A stretch of DNA of 64,000 nucleotides, taken from NCBI GenBank assembly GCA_001797335.1, contig MGPE01000002.1, forward strand, positions 174,938-238,937, in the 5' to 3' direction. The stretch is from Deltaproteobacteria bacterium GWA2_38_16 (lineage in GTDB: Bacteria > Bdellovibrionota > JACOXK01 > 2-02-FULL-40-11). The translations under genes and the position numbers were made by a program. This document shows positions 30,264 through 39,344 of this stretch, one piece after another (position 1 is the stretch's first letter; each line of letters begins with the position of its first letter). The notes beneath the pieces are model-generated. The model worked only from the letters and a program-made list of their open reading frames with translations. It did no database searches and was not told the DNA's origin.

Positions 30264-31106
30264 ATGAATGATGAAGATCATACTATAGAAAAATTAACCC
30301 AAATTGCAAGGGAACTGCGTATCTTAGCGCTCAAAGCCATTACCGAAGCCAAATCTGGCCACCCCGGAGGGTCCCTTTCAGCAGCAGATATTGTGACCAC
30401 TCTTTTTTTTCATCAGATGAGCCACGATCCACAAAATCCCCATTGTCCAGACAGAGACCGCTTTGTCCTCTCTAAAGGCCATGGCTGTCCTATTCTGTAT
30501 GCAGCGTTGGCTAAAGCCGGTTATTTTCCAGAAAGTGAGCTTTTAACAACCCTTCGAAAAGTGAATAGTCGAATCCAAGGCCATCCAGACCACGTACGAT
30601 TTCCTTTTATGGAAACTTCTTCTGGATCTTTAGGCCAAGGCCTTTCCATTGCTCAAGGTATGGCTCTCGCCGCTCAAATCGACAAAAAGAAATATAAAAT
30701 TTATTGCCTTTTAGGCGACGGAGAAATCCAAGAAGGCCAGATTTGGGAAACCGCCATGTCAGCTCCTAAATATCATTTAGATAATTTGATTGCGATTATT
30801 GATGCCAACAAAGGCCAAATCGATGGGTATACAAAAGATGTCATGAATCTTTCTCCTTTAAAACAAAAATGGGAAGCGTTTAATTGGGAAGTTCAAGAAA
30901 TTAATGGGCATAATTTTTCTGAAATTTTAAATGCGTTTAATAACACACAAAAAGAACAAAAAAAACCTCACTTGATTATTGCCAATACAATTAAAGGCAA
31001 AGGGGTTTCTTTTATGGAGAATAATATTGAATGGCACGGAACCGCTCCCACTCCCGAACAACGAGACAAAGCAATTCAAGAACTTACAAGTGAGAAATAT
31101 TCATGA
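30264..31106 (+). CDS. Transketolase, N-terminal subunit
   Basis: GHPGGSLSAADI, LGDGEIQEGQIWE (TPP-binding). Confidence 0.92.
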   Translation: MNDEDHTIEKLTQIARELRILALKAITEAKSGHPGGSLSAADIVTTLFFHQMSHDPQNPHCPDRDRFVLSKGHGCPILYAALAKAGYFPESELLTTLRKVNSRIQGHPDHVRFPFMETSSGSLGQGLSIAQGMALAAQIDKKKYKIYCLLGDGEIQEGQIWETAMSAPKYHLDNLIAIIDANKGQIDGYTKDVMNLSPLKQKWEAFNWEVQEINGHNFSEILNAFNNTQKEQKKPHLIIANTIKGKGVSFMENNIEWHGTAPTPEQRDKAIQELTSEKYS

Positions 31107-32071
31107 CAGAATATGTAAACATTAATCCAAAAGTTCAAAAGGCATCTCGAGCGTCTTTTGGAGAAGCATTGGTTTCTATTGGAGAAAAATATCCCGAAGT
31201 CGTGGTCTTGGATGCAGATCTTTCTGTATCGACAAAAAGTGCGGGATTTTCTAAGAAATTTCCAGAGCGCTTTTTTCAAATGGGCATTGCAGAAAGCAAT
31301 ATGATTGGCACCGCAGCCGGTCTTGCACTCAGCGGAAAAACTCCTTTTTTATGTAGCTTTGGGTGTTTTGTCGTCGGCAGATTTGAAACCATTCGCATCT
31401 CTATCGCCTATAATCAGGTGAATGCCAGAATCATTGGAACCCATGCAGGCCTTGGAATTGGAGAAGACGGCTATACCCAAATGGCTCTAGAAGATATTGC
31501 GCTCATGCGCTCTCTTCCTGGAATGGGCGTTCTTCAACCAGCCGATGCCATTGAAACAGCCAAGATGATTGAATATTTAGCCGGCCATCACAAAGGCCCA
31601 GTGTATGTTCGGCTCACACGGCAAAATTTGGTAACTCTTTTTAACCAAGACTATGAATTTCAATACGGAAAAGGAGTCATGTTAAAAGAAGGTAAACACA
31701 TAGCCATTTTGGCAACGGGAGGAACTGTATATAATAGTTATTTGGCTTGTGAAAAGTTGGACAAAGATGGCCTTTCTACATCTCTTATTAACATCCACAC
31801 CTTAAAACCCATCGATGAAGATTTAATTCTAAAGCTGGCACGCTCCCACAAACGCATAGTTACCGTCGAAGATCACAACATTATTGGAGGCCTAGGAAGT
31901 GCTGTGAGCGAAGTTTTGGCAGAAGAAGGTGCTTCTATTCCCCTTCTTCGCTTGGGCGTTCAAGATATTTATGGTGAATCTGGCACCGCTGAAGATTTGT
32001 ACGAAAAATACGGTCTCTCCCCTCAGAAAATTTATGAATCCATTTGCACTGACCATTTGCAACTTACATAA
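31103..32071 (+). CDS. Transketolase, C-terminal subunit
   Basis: Pyrimidine-binding and C-terminal domains; ATGA overlap with the N-terminal subunit. Confidence 0.92.
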   Translation: MTEYVNINPKVQKASRASFGEALVSIGEKYPEVVVLDADLSVSTKSAGFSKKFPERFFQMGIAESNMIGTAAGLALSGKTPFLCSFGCFVVGRFETIRISIAYNQVNARIIGTHAGLGIGEDGYTQMALEDIALMRSLPGMGVLQPADAIETAKMIEYLAGHHKGPVYVRLTRQNLVTLFNQDYEFQYGKGVMLKEGKHIAILATGGTVYNSYLACEKLDKDGLSTSLINIHTLKPIDEDLILKLARSHKRIVTVEDHNIIGGLGSAVSEVLAEEGASIPLLRLGVQDIYGESGTAEDLYEKYGLSPQKIYESICTDHLQLT

Positions 32072-32771
32072 GAACTTTCATTCATTAGAAGTATTAAAAG
32101 GGATTAATTTAAATATTAAATCCGGAATGTTTTTTGGTCTCTTAGGCCCCAATGGGGCTGGCAAAAGCACCACCATTAATATCCTTGCGGGACTCACCCT
32201 AAAATCTAAGGGCGATGTAAAGATTTTTGGTTATGATATTGAAAAAGACTATAAAACCGTACGCCAGTTTATTGGACTTTCCCAACAAGAATTTAATCTT
32301 GATCGTTTTTTTACGCTACATGATCTTTTGCTCTACCAAGGAGGGCTATACGGATTACGTCAGACAGAAGTAAAAAAACGAGTAGAAGAACTGCTTCAAA
32401 GATTTGGACTGTGGGAACATCGCCACCAAAAACCTCACCGGCTTTCTGGAGGCTTAAAACGCCGAGCCATGATTGTAAAAGCCCTGATTCATGATCCAAA
32501 AATTTTAATTTTAGATGAACCCACCGCTGGCGTAGACGTAGAACTTAGGCATGATCTTTGGAATTATTTAAAAAAACTCAATCGCGAAGGGAAAACCATT
32601 ATTTTAACCACCCATTATTTAGAAGAAGCCAAAACGCTGTGCGATGAAATTGCCATTCTTTTAGAGGGAAAAATTTTAATTCATGATTCCATTGAAAAGG
32701 TCATTGAACATTCCAAAGGAGATCTCATTAACTATTTTATTGAGGAAGATCAGGAGCAAGTCCATGCGTAA
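32034..32771 (+). CDS. ABC transporter ATP-binding protein
   Basis: GPNGAGKST, LSGGLKRR, LILDEPTAGVD; start at MNPFALT. Confidence 0.92.
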   Translation: MNPFALTICNLHKNFHSLEVLKGINLNIKSGMFFGLLGPNGAGKSTTINILAGLTLKSKGDVKIFGYDIEKDYKTVRQFIGLSQQEFNLDRFFTLHDLLLYQGGLYGLRQTEVKKRVEELLQRFGLWEHRHQKPHRLSGGLKRRAMIVKALIHDPKILILDEPTAGVDVELRHDLWNYLKKLNREGKTIILTTHYLEEAKTLCDEIAILLEGKILIHDSIEKVIEHSKGDLINYFIEEDQEQVHA

Positions 32772-33534
32772 TCACTATTGGATTTCTTTATGGACCCTCA
32801 TCCGTCGAGAAATTGCCCGGTTTATGGGAATGAGAAACATGACCATTTTCCCACAAATGATTTCAACAGCGCTCTACATTATTATTTTTGGATTTTCTCT
32901 GGGCGGTAGAATTAAAGAAATTCATGGATTTCATTATATTGAGTTTATTTTTCCTGGACTTGTCTTAATGGGAGTTATTACTTCTAGTTACAACAATGCT
33001 TCAAACTATCTTTTCATGGCTCGCTATGACACAAGTATTCAAGATATATTATTGACTCCGTTATCCTATCTTCAAATGGTCTTTGCCTTTACGATTGGGT
33101 CGATTATTCGGGGGCTCATCGTGGGTGTTTTGGTTTTAGCCACGGGATGTATTCTTTTAAAACTTCCCATTTATTCGATGGCAGCCACGCTTATATTTTT
33201 ACTTTTGACCTCTCTTATTTTTGCATCATTCGGCATTATCACAGGGCTTTGGGCAGAGCGCTGGGAAGATTTAGCCCTATTTATTAATTATATTGTCACG
33301 CCTTTAAATTTTCTGGGAGGAATTTTTTATTCTATTGATATGCTTCCTCCGTGGTGGAGGCATTTGAGTCTATTGAATCCTATTTTTTATATGGTGAATG
33401 GCTTTCGCTATGGCATTTTAGGATTTAACGAAATCCCACTGTCTATTTCTTTTGCGCTAATGAGCGCTTTAAGCATATTTCTCTTCTTCTGGACCGTCTA
33501 TCTTTTTAAAATCGGGTATAAGTTAAAAACGTAA
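32764..33534 (+). CDS. ABC-2 type transporter permease
   Basis: Polytopic; start at MRNHYWISLWTL overlapping the ATPase gene. Confidence 0.88.
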   Translation: MRNHYWISLWTLIRREIARFMGMRNMTIFPQMISTALYIIIFGFSLGGRIKEIHGFHYIEFIFPGLVLMGVITSSYNNASNYLFMARYDTSIQDILLTPLSYLQMVFAFTIGSIIRGLIVGVLVLATGCILLKLPIYSMAATLIFLLLTSLIFASFGIITGLWAERWEDLALFINYIVTPLNFLGGIFYSIDMLPPWWRHLSLLNPIFYMVNGFRYGILGFNEIPLSISFALMSALSIFLFFWTVYLFKIGYKLKT

Positions 33535-33561
33535 GGGCATTGATCGAATTCCATAGTACCC

Positions 33562-34863
33562 TTATAGTGTCGAAACAGCATAAATCGGGATTACTTTTAT
33601 TTTTTCCAGACGAGAAAAATTTTCATGTGAAAAGCGAACTCCTAATTTCATCCCCTTTTCTTCGAGAAATAAAAAAAGACTTCGCATCCCCCCTTTTGTC
33701 CCAGCTTTAACTTCAATGGGAAGAATTTCATTTTCTCTTTGGACGACATAATCAACTTCAGCATTGCTTGCCCGAGATTCTCTATGCCAATAATATAACT
33801 GGGGACGAATAGTGGGATCGTGATAAGCCATTAATTCCAATCCTACAAAAAGCTCAGCCAAATTCCCTTTACTAATGAGATCCATCGGATCTTTGAGCAT
33901 ATGGTCAGAGAGATTAAGGCCTAGGAGACGCTGATGGATCCCTAGATCAAAGAGAATAACTTTGAATTTTTTTTGATTGATCTGTGCCCCCAGAGGAATT
34001 CCGTTGGCTGATGTATGATACACACGATAAATAAGTCCCGACTTAATCAATAATTCTAAAGCCACTTTATACCCATGAATCGCCTCTTGCTGAGCAACTT
34101 TGGAATATTGAAACTTCCCGCCAGCCTGATGAGCAGCAGACCGAAAAACCTCCATCAGGCGGATAACAGACACTTTTTTTTTATACTTGGCAAAATCATC
34201 TTGGAAGGTCATTACAAGCTCATCGATTATTTTCTGACAGGAAGGAAGATCTCTCCCAGAGATAAAGGCAGAGATGACAGCAGGCATTCCTCCCAAAACC
34301 TGATAGATTCTAAATTTTTCTAGTAATTCACGATGCAAAGTAGTATCCAAAGGTTGACTAACGTTTGCGTTTTGTACCATCTGATCCAATTCTTCACGAC
34401 CTAAAGCCCATAAAAATTCTCGAAAAGAAAGAGGATAGAGAAAGAGATTTGAAATTCTTCCAACGCCGAAGGAGGGAATCTCAGAGAGGGCAAATTCCAG
34501 CATAGACCCCGCCGCGATGACATGAAGATTGGGCATCTTTTCATTATAAAAGCGTAAAGCACGAATTGCATTAGGACAAGCCTGAATCTCATCAAAAAAG
34601 AGCAAACTCTTTCCTGGCTTAAGAGAAACTCCCGAATAAGCAATCAATTTTTGATTGATTTCAGAAGGGTTTAATGCCCCCTCAAAAAAAGAAATAAGCC
34701 TTGGATCTTCTTCAAAATTAATCTCCATAAAGGTCTCAAATGTCTCGGCAAGCCTGCGAACACAATAGGTTTTCCCAACTTGCCTAGCACCCCGAAGAAG
34801 CAACACTTTTCTTTCCTGATCTTCCTTCCAAGCTTGAAGATATCTATCTATTTGTCTTTTCAT
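33562..34863 (-). CDS. AAA-family ATPase with DUF4143-like C-terminus
   Basis: LLRGARQVGKTYCVRRLA P-loop, LLFFDEIQ, C-terminal YYWHRESRASNAEVDYVVQ. Confidence 0.88.
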   Translation of the reverse strand: MKRQIDRYLQAWKEDQERKVLLLRGARQVGKTYCVRRLAETFETFMEINFEEDPRLISFFEGALNPSEINQKLIAYSGVSLKPGKSLLFFDEIQACPNAIRALRFYNEKMPNLHVIAAGSMLEFALSEIPSFGVGRISNLFLYPLSFREFLWALGREELDQMVQNANVSQPLDTTLHRELLEKFRIYQVLGGMPAVISAFISGRDLPSCQKIIDELVMTFQDDFAKYKKKVSVIRLMEVFRSAAHQAGGKFQYSKVAQQEAIHGYKVALELLIKSGLIYRVYHTSANGIPLGAQINQKKFKVILFDLGIHQRLLGLNLSDHMLKDPMDLISKGNLAELFVGLELMAYHDPTIRPQLYYWHRESRASNAEVDYVVQRENEILPIEVKAGTKGGMRSLFLFLEEKGMKLGVRFSHENFSRLEKIKVIPIYAVSTL

Positions 34864-34875
34864 GGTATTTTAAAT

Positions 34876-34952
34876 AAATCAAGGCAATAATACACGTTAA
34901 TTATAAAAAAATCAAGGCATAAATAATAATATACACAAGGAAAATCAAGGCA
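34876..34952. repeat. Three AAATCAAGGCA iteron-like repeats at exact 33-bp period
   Basis: Copies at 34876-34886, 34909-34919, 34942-34952, directly upstream of the ATPase gene. Confidence 0.75.
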
Positions 34953-34977
34953 AACTTAGCTATAAGCTAAAAACGTA

Positions 34978-35007
34978 GATCCCCGATCAAGTCGGGGATG
35001 ACGATAT
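34978..35007. repeat. 30-bp palindromic repeat GATCCCCGATCAAGTCGGGGATGACGATAT, copy 1
   Basis: Identical to 35706-35735. Confidence 0.9.
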
Positions 35008-35054
35008 CGGACGGATTTCCGTCCGCATTTTTCGCCATTTGAGCTCAAAACCCC

Positions 35055-35070
35055 TGGCACAGGCTTTGCA
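35055..35070 (+). promoter_or_regulatory. Sigma-54-type -24/-12 promoter TGGCAC-N5-TTGCA
   Basis: CTGGCACAGGCTTTGCAT; GG and GC at canonical 12-nt offset, about 40 nt upstream of the toxin ATG. Confidence 0.5.
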
Positions 35071-35111
35071 TATTATTCTACTTGAAAAATACTTCTGAAA
35101 GGAGTACTCTA

Positions 35112-35402
35112 ATGATAGAACATGCTTACAAAGTCTACTGGGGACCTGAAGTTGATAAAACTCTTAAAAAGATTCCCATGCATATAAGAAGAAAATATTA
35201 CACATGGGTAGCTCATATTGAACTAGAGGGTTTAGAAAAAACTCAAAAACAAGTTGGACTTCATGATGAGCCCTTAAAAGGAAATAGATGGGGTCAACGA
35301 TCCATCAGGTTAAATCGATCGTACAGAGTTATATATGAACTTTCTAGAACTGAAAGTATAAAAAGTATTGAAGTAAAGGAGGTAACCAAACATGAGTATT
35401 AA
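35112..35402 (+). CDS. Type II toxin, RelE/ParE (HigB-like) family
   Basis: DEPLKGNRWGQRSIRLNRSYRVIYEL; SD AAAGGAG; overlaps the HTH antitoxin gene. Confidence 0.82.
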   Translation: MIEHAYKVYWGPEVDKTLKKIPMHIRRKYYTWVAHIELEGLEKTQKQVGLHDEPLKGNRWGQRSIRLNRSYRVIYELSRTESIKSIEVKEVTKHEY

Positions 35403-35703
35403 AAAGAAATTCTATACCATCAAAGATTTAGAGGAAAAATATGGACCACTCACATTTGCAGACTTTTTAAAAAGCTGGAGACTCTGCGATGAATATTCCC
35501 AAACCGAGTTTGCCAAAAAATTGAGTATTTCTAAAGCAAATCTATGCGATCTCGAGAAAGGAAGAAAGCATGTGAGCCTTGAAAGAGCTGTTAAAATCGC
35601 TAATATATTGGGATTATCACCACAATTTTTAGTTCAACTTACCCTTCAAGATATGCTCAGAGATTCAAAACTAGATTATAAAATCGAAGTAAAGGCTGCG
35701 TAA
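35392..35703 (+). CDS. XRE-family HTH antitoxin
   Basis: YSQTEFAKKLSISKANLCDLEKGRKHVSLERAVKIANILGLS. Confidence 0.85.
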   Translation: MSIKKKFYTIKDLEEKYGPLTFADFLKSWRLCDEYSQTEFAKKLSISKANLCDLEKGRKHVSLERAVKIANILGLSPQFLVQLTLQDMLRDSKLDYKIEVKAA

Positions 35704-35705
35704 TG

Positions 35706-35735
35706 GATCCCCGATCAAGTCGGGGATGACGATAT
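35706..35735. repeat. 30-bp palindromic repeat, copy 2
   Basis: Identical to 34978-35007. Confidence 0.9.
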
Positions 35736-36887
35736 TTGAATCACTTCACTCTGCTCAATCGCCTCTTCGATGAGGGATGGCAAAGAAGGAATTTTTTCTT
35801 CCTCCATTAGCACTTGAGAAAGTTTAGCCTGAGTAGCTGGGTTTTTAGGCTGGAAAAGCGTACAGCAATCATCAAACGGACGAATGGAAATATCAAACGT
35901 TCCAATGTGTTTAGCCAAATTAACGGTTTCTTGTTTATTAAAAGCCACAAGCGGGCGAAGAATAAGAATATCGGTTGATTGGCTAATGGTAGACAAATTT
36001 CCCAAGGTTTGACTGGCCACCTGCCCCAGGCTTTCTCCCGTCACCAAAGCCTTATACCGATTCTTTTGAGCCACCGCTGTTGCAATCCGTTGCATAGCTC
36101 TTCGATAGAGAACAGTTCGAAATCGTTCATTGGAATGTTTAGCAATTTCTTCTTGAATTTTACTAAAAGAAATTAAAAAAAGACGAGAAGGATGCTGATA
36201 CTGAGTGACTGTTTTTGCCAACTCAATTACTTTTTCTTTGCTCTGTTCTCCAGTATAGGGATACGAGTAAAAATGAATAAATCCTACAGTACATCCCCTC
36301 TTCATCATCAGATAAGCCGCTACGGGAGAATCAATTCCTCCAGAAAGTAACGTCAAGACAGATCCACCGGTTCCCACGGGTAATCCACACAATCCTTTTT
36401 CTTTTTCCAAATACAAAAAAGTTCCTTCTTGCCTGATCTCAATGCCCAATTCAAGATCTGGATGAGTGAGATTCACAGACAACATGGGAAATTGAGGAAG
36501 TAAAAAATTAGCTATTTCAATATTGGTATCCTGAGAAGTCAGTGGAAAACGCTTGTCTACTCGATTCGTGGTCACCCGAAAACTTTTAGCTGTTAAAAGC
36601 CCACAGGAATGTAGCAATTCTAATGATCGTTTTTTAATTTCTTCCAAATCCGGTGCGCATTCTACAATGGGACTAAATGAAGCAATACCAAATATTTTTT
36701 TAAGCTTCTCACGAATAGATTCTTCGCGTTGCTCAGAATGACCGGAAAGAAAAATTCGCCCCCATAAGCGTTCACATCGAGGAGCACAGTCTTTTAACTG
36801 ATGACGAATATTAGCAATAAGTTGTTTTTCAAAGATGCGTCTATTTTGCCCTTTGAGAGCCAACTCATCATATCTAATGAGATACAT
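35715..36887 (-). CDS. thiI: tRNA 4-thiouridine synthase ThiI
   Basis: YDELALKGQNRRIFEKQL, SGGIDSPVAAYLMMKRG PP-loop, VTGESLGQVASQT. Confidence 0.93.
   Translation of the reverse strand: MYLIRYDELALKGQNRRIFEKQLIANIRHQLKDCAPRCERLWGRIFLSGHSEQREESIREKLKKIFGIASFSPIVECAPDLEEIKKRSLELLHSCGLLTAKSFRVTTNRVDKRFPLTSQDTNIEIANFLLPQFPMLSVNLTHPDLELGIEIRQEGTFLYLEKEKGLCGLPVGTGGSVLTLLSGGIDSPVAAYLMMKRGCTVGFIHFYSYPYTGEQSKEKVIELAKTVTQYQHPSRLFLISFSKIQEEIAKHSNERFRTVLYRRAMQRIATAVAQKNRYKALVTGESLGQVASQTLGNLSTISQSTDILILRPLVAFNKQETVNLAKHIGTFDISIRPFDDCCTLFQPKNPATQAKLSQVLMEEEKIPSLPSLIEEAIEQSEVIQISSSPT
36717..36745. repeat. In-frame palindromic element inside thiI
   Basis: AGATTCTTCGCGTTGCTCAGAATGACCGG, translated as SGHSEQREESI in the thiI frame. 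Confidence 0.65.
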
Positions 36888-38022
36888 ATCGTAACCGTTC
36901 TAAGATCCTGGGGAGTATTTCCAATGTTTTATCTATTTCTTCTTTTTTTGTCTCAGGAGAAAAACTAAATCGAATCGTCCCAAAAATATCTTTATCCGAA
37001 AGGCCAATCGCTTTTAAGACATGTGAAGATTTTCGATGCCGGCTATTACACGAGGCTCCAGAAGAAGTAAAAATATTTTCTTCTTCTAACATTCGAATGA
37101 GCACTTCAGATTCACATCCCTTAAAAGATATATTTAAAATATAAGGGGAACTTTGTTCAGGAGAATTCATCTGAATATCGCATGATAGCTTCTTAAGCCC
37201 TTCCATAAAATAGGCTTTTAGTTCCAAAATTCTTTGATGGTTTTCTAACTGATTTTTTAAGATATCTTCGGCGGCCCAATAAAAGCCCAAAATCATCCCA
37301 ACACTCTCAGTCCCAGATCGAAGTCCGTCTTCCTGCCCTCCTCCGTACAGAAGAGGCTCTAACAAAACACGATCACTCATGATGAGAGCTCCGGCCCCAA
37401 TAGGCCCATGAATTTTATGAGAAGAAATCGATAATAAATCTATATTCCAGTTTTTAAATTCTAAAGGCACTTTTCCAAAAGCTTGCACCGCATCCACATG
37501 AAAAAGAATATTACGATTCTTTTTTCGTATAATTTCCCCCATCGTTTTTAAAGGCGCTATGGTTCCAATCTCATTGTTCACAGCCATCACAGAAACTAAA
37601 GCCGTTTCCGCAGAAAGTTTTTGAGCCAGATCATCCAAATCCACTTGCCCCTGAGAGTTTATTTTTAAAAAACAAAGTTCAAAGCCTCGCTTGGCCCAAC
37701 TTTCGAGTGTTTTTAAAACTGAGGCATGTTCAATGGGGGTAGTAAGAATAATTCTTCTCTTGGATCTCTGAAGCATCCCACTTAAGGCTAAATTATTAGC
37801 CTCTGTCCCGGAAGCTGTAAAAATAACCTGCGTAGGTTTAACCTGAAAAGAGGTTGCAAAAAATTCCCTGGCTTCTTGAATCAACTTTGCAGATTTAAGA
37901 GATAGCTTATGTACTCCGGAAGGATTTCCATGGGGCATTGAAAAAAACTCTGCCAGTTTTTGCGCGACGATTTGAGAGCAAAATGTCGTTGCGGCGTTGT
38001 CTAGATAAATAAGATTATTCAT
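36874..38022 (-). CDS. Cysteine desulfurase (NifS/IscS family)
   Basis: YLDNAATT, SSHKIHGPIGAGAL PLP lysine, SSGASCNSRHRKSSHVLKAIG. Confidence 0.93.
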   Translation of the reverse strand: MNNLIYLDNAATTFCSQIVAQKLAEFFSMPHGNPSGVHKLSLKSAKLIQEAREFFATSFQVKPTQVIFTASGTEANNLALSGMLQRSKRRIILTTPIEHASVLKTLESWAKRGFELCFLKINSQGQVDLDDLAQKLSAETALVSVMAVNNEIGTIAPLKTMGEIIRKKNRNILFHVDAVQAFGKVPLEFKNWNIDLLSISSHKIHGPIGAGALIMSDRVLLEPLLYGGGQEDGLRSGTESVGMILGFYWAAEDILKNQLENHQRILELKAYFMEGLKKLSCDIQMNSPEQSSPYILNISFKGCESEVLIRMLEEENIFTSSGASCNSRHRKSSHVLKAIGLSDKDIFGTIRFSFSPETKKEEIDKTLEILPRILERLRYVSH

Positions 38023-38056
38023 ATGGATGGGACTTATGTATCGATCTTCTAAGGCT

Positions 38057-38085
38057 TTGACAATCCCTTAAAATACCATTAAATA
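38057..38085 (+). promoter_or_regulatory. sigma70-type promoter TTGACA-N17-TAAATA
   Basis: -10 ends 8 nt before the ATG at 38094. Confidence 0.55.
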
Positions 38086-38093
38086 GAAGAAGA

Positions 38094-39344
38094 ATGAAAA
38101 AGACCTGGTATTTAATATTGGGCACGGTCTGGTTCTTTCAGTTGACTCTTTGGGCATGGCCAAAGTTTGAGTATGATCCTCACCATCCTTTTTTAAGCAC
38201 GGACTTTCAAAAAGAGATAAATCTCCTGACTCAATCCGAAGTCACGTATGGCAACCACGTAGAACTTTTAATTGATGCCCTCTCTTCTTTGACCAAAAAA
38301 ATTGAGCTTGCTAAAAGTGCACAAAAAACCATTTTTCTATCTACGATGATTTTTTTGACCCACCTAGATCCTTTAATGCAAGAATTCTGCGATATTCTCA
38401 TTGAAAAAGCAAAATCTGGGGTTTCCGTTTATTTTATTATGGACGAAGCCAATTCTTATGTCGATAGTGGCATCTTTAAAAAACTAGAAAGAAATGGGAT
38501 CCACATTGTCTATTTTAATCCCTTATTTGGGGGTTCTGATCCCATCCCTTTTAGTATCCGGATGCATGAAAAATATATGGTCGTTGATGGGACACAGGCC
38601 GTTATCGGCGGACAAAATATGTATGATGAACGCTATCCCTTTTTACCTTTTGAGGCGATGAACTGGAGAGACACCGATATTTATGTAGAAGGCCCTGCGG
38701 CTCAACAAATGGCCAATCACTTTGTCGATGTCTGGGCTTCCATTACCAATCAGACGGGGCCACAAAAAATAGAGATTACTCCCGGCGAATTAGAGCTAGA
38801 TCCCCAAAAACGTTCTTCCCATTTAGGAGAAGCACGTTATCTCTATAATGAACCTTATACGGGAAACAAATGGATTAATGCCTATTATTTAAAACTTATT
38901 CGGCAGGCCCAGCATCACATTATCTGGGCTGCAAATCAGGTTGTCCTCACAGAAGAATTTGAAATCGCTTTAAAAGAAGCAGCCAATCGGGGAGTGAAGG
39001 TTCTCCTCATGACGAATTCCTGGAGCACGGCTTGGTGGCAACCGGTGTGGTATCAATACTTTTTCTGGACGGGGTATCGTCCTTTTTTTGGGTCTAACGT
39101 CGAGCTTCGCCTGTATCAAAGTCGATTTAATCATTCCAAAATCTTATATGTGGATGGGGTCGTCACTTCCATTGGAAGCTTCAATCACGACTACATGAGC
39201 TTACAAAACGATGCAGAGTCTACCGTTGTTAGCTATGATCGCGATTTTAATGAAAAAGTTCTTAAGCAACTTGTCATGGATCTTGAAGATACCTCTGGCC
39301 CTGGATTTTGGGCATGGCTTTTTCAGCTATTTTCTCGTAACTGA
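38094..39344 (+). CDS. Phospholipase D / cardiolipin synthase-like protein
   Basis: HEKYMVVDG and NHSKILYVDG HKD motifs; signal peptide. Confidence 0.85.
   Translation: MKKTWYLILGTVWFFQLTLWAWPKFEYDPHHPFLSTDFQKEINLLTQSEVTYGNHVELLIDALSSLTKKIELAKSAQKTIFLSTMIFLTHLDPLMQEFCDILIEKAKSGVSVYFIMDEANSYVDSGIFKKLERNGIHIVYFNPLFGGSDPIPFSIRMHEKYMVVDGTQAVIGGQNMYDERYPFLPFEAMNWRDTDIYVEGPAAQQMANHFVDVWASITNQTGPQKIEITPGELELDPQKRSSHLGEARYLYNEPYTGNKWINAYYLKLIRQAQHHIIWAANQVVLTEEFEIALKEAANRGVKVLLMTNSWSTAWWQPVWYQYFFWTGYRPFFGSNVELRLYQSRFNHSKILYVDGVVTSIGSFNHDYMSLQNDAESTVVSYDRDFNEKVLKQLVMDLEDTSGPGFWAWLFQLFSRN

Noticed and set aside
30264-32071. Split transketolase as a frameshifted pseudogene
   Set aside because: Two-subunit transketolase is a common natural arrangement; the ATGA overlap looks normal.
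32683-32763. N-terminal extension of the ABC permease ORF
   Set aside because: Lies within the ATPase gene; MRNHYW at 32764 is the better start.
34876-34952. Possible CRISPR array (regular 33-bp period)
   Set aside because: Only 11-bp repeats, three copies, no cas genes, and repeats overlap promoter boxes.
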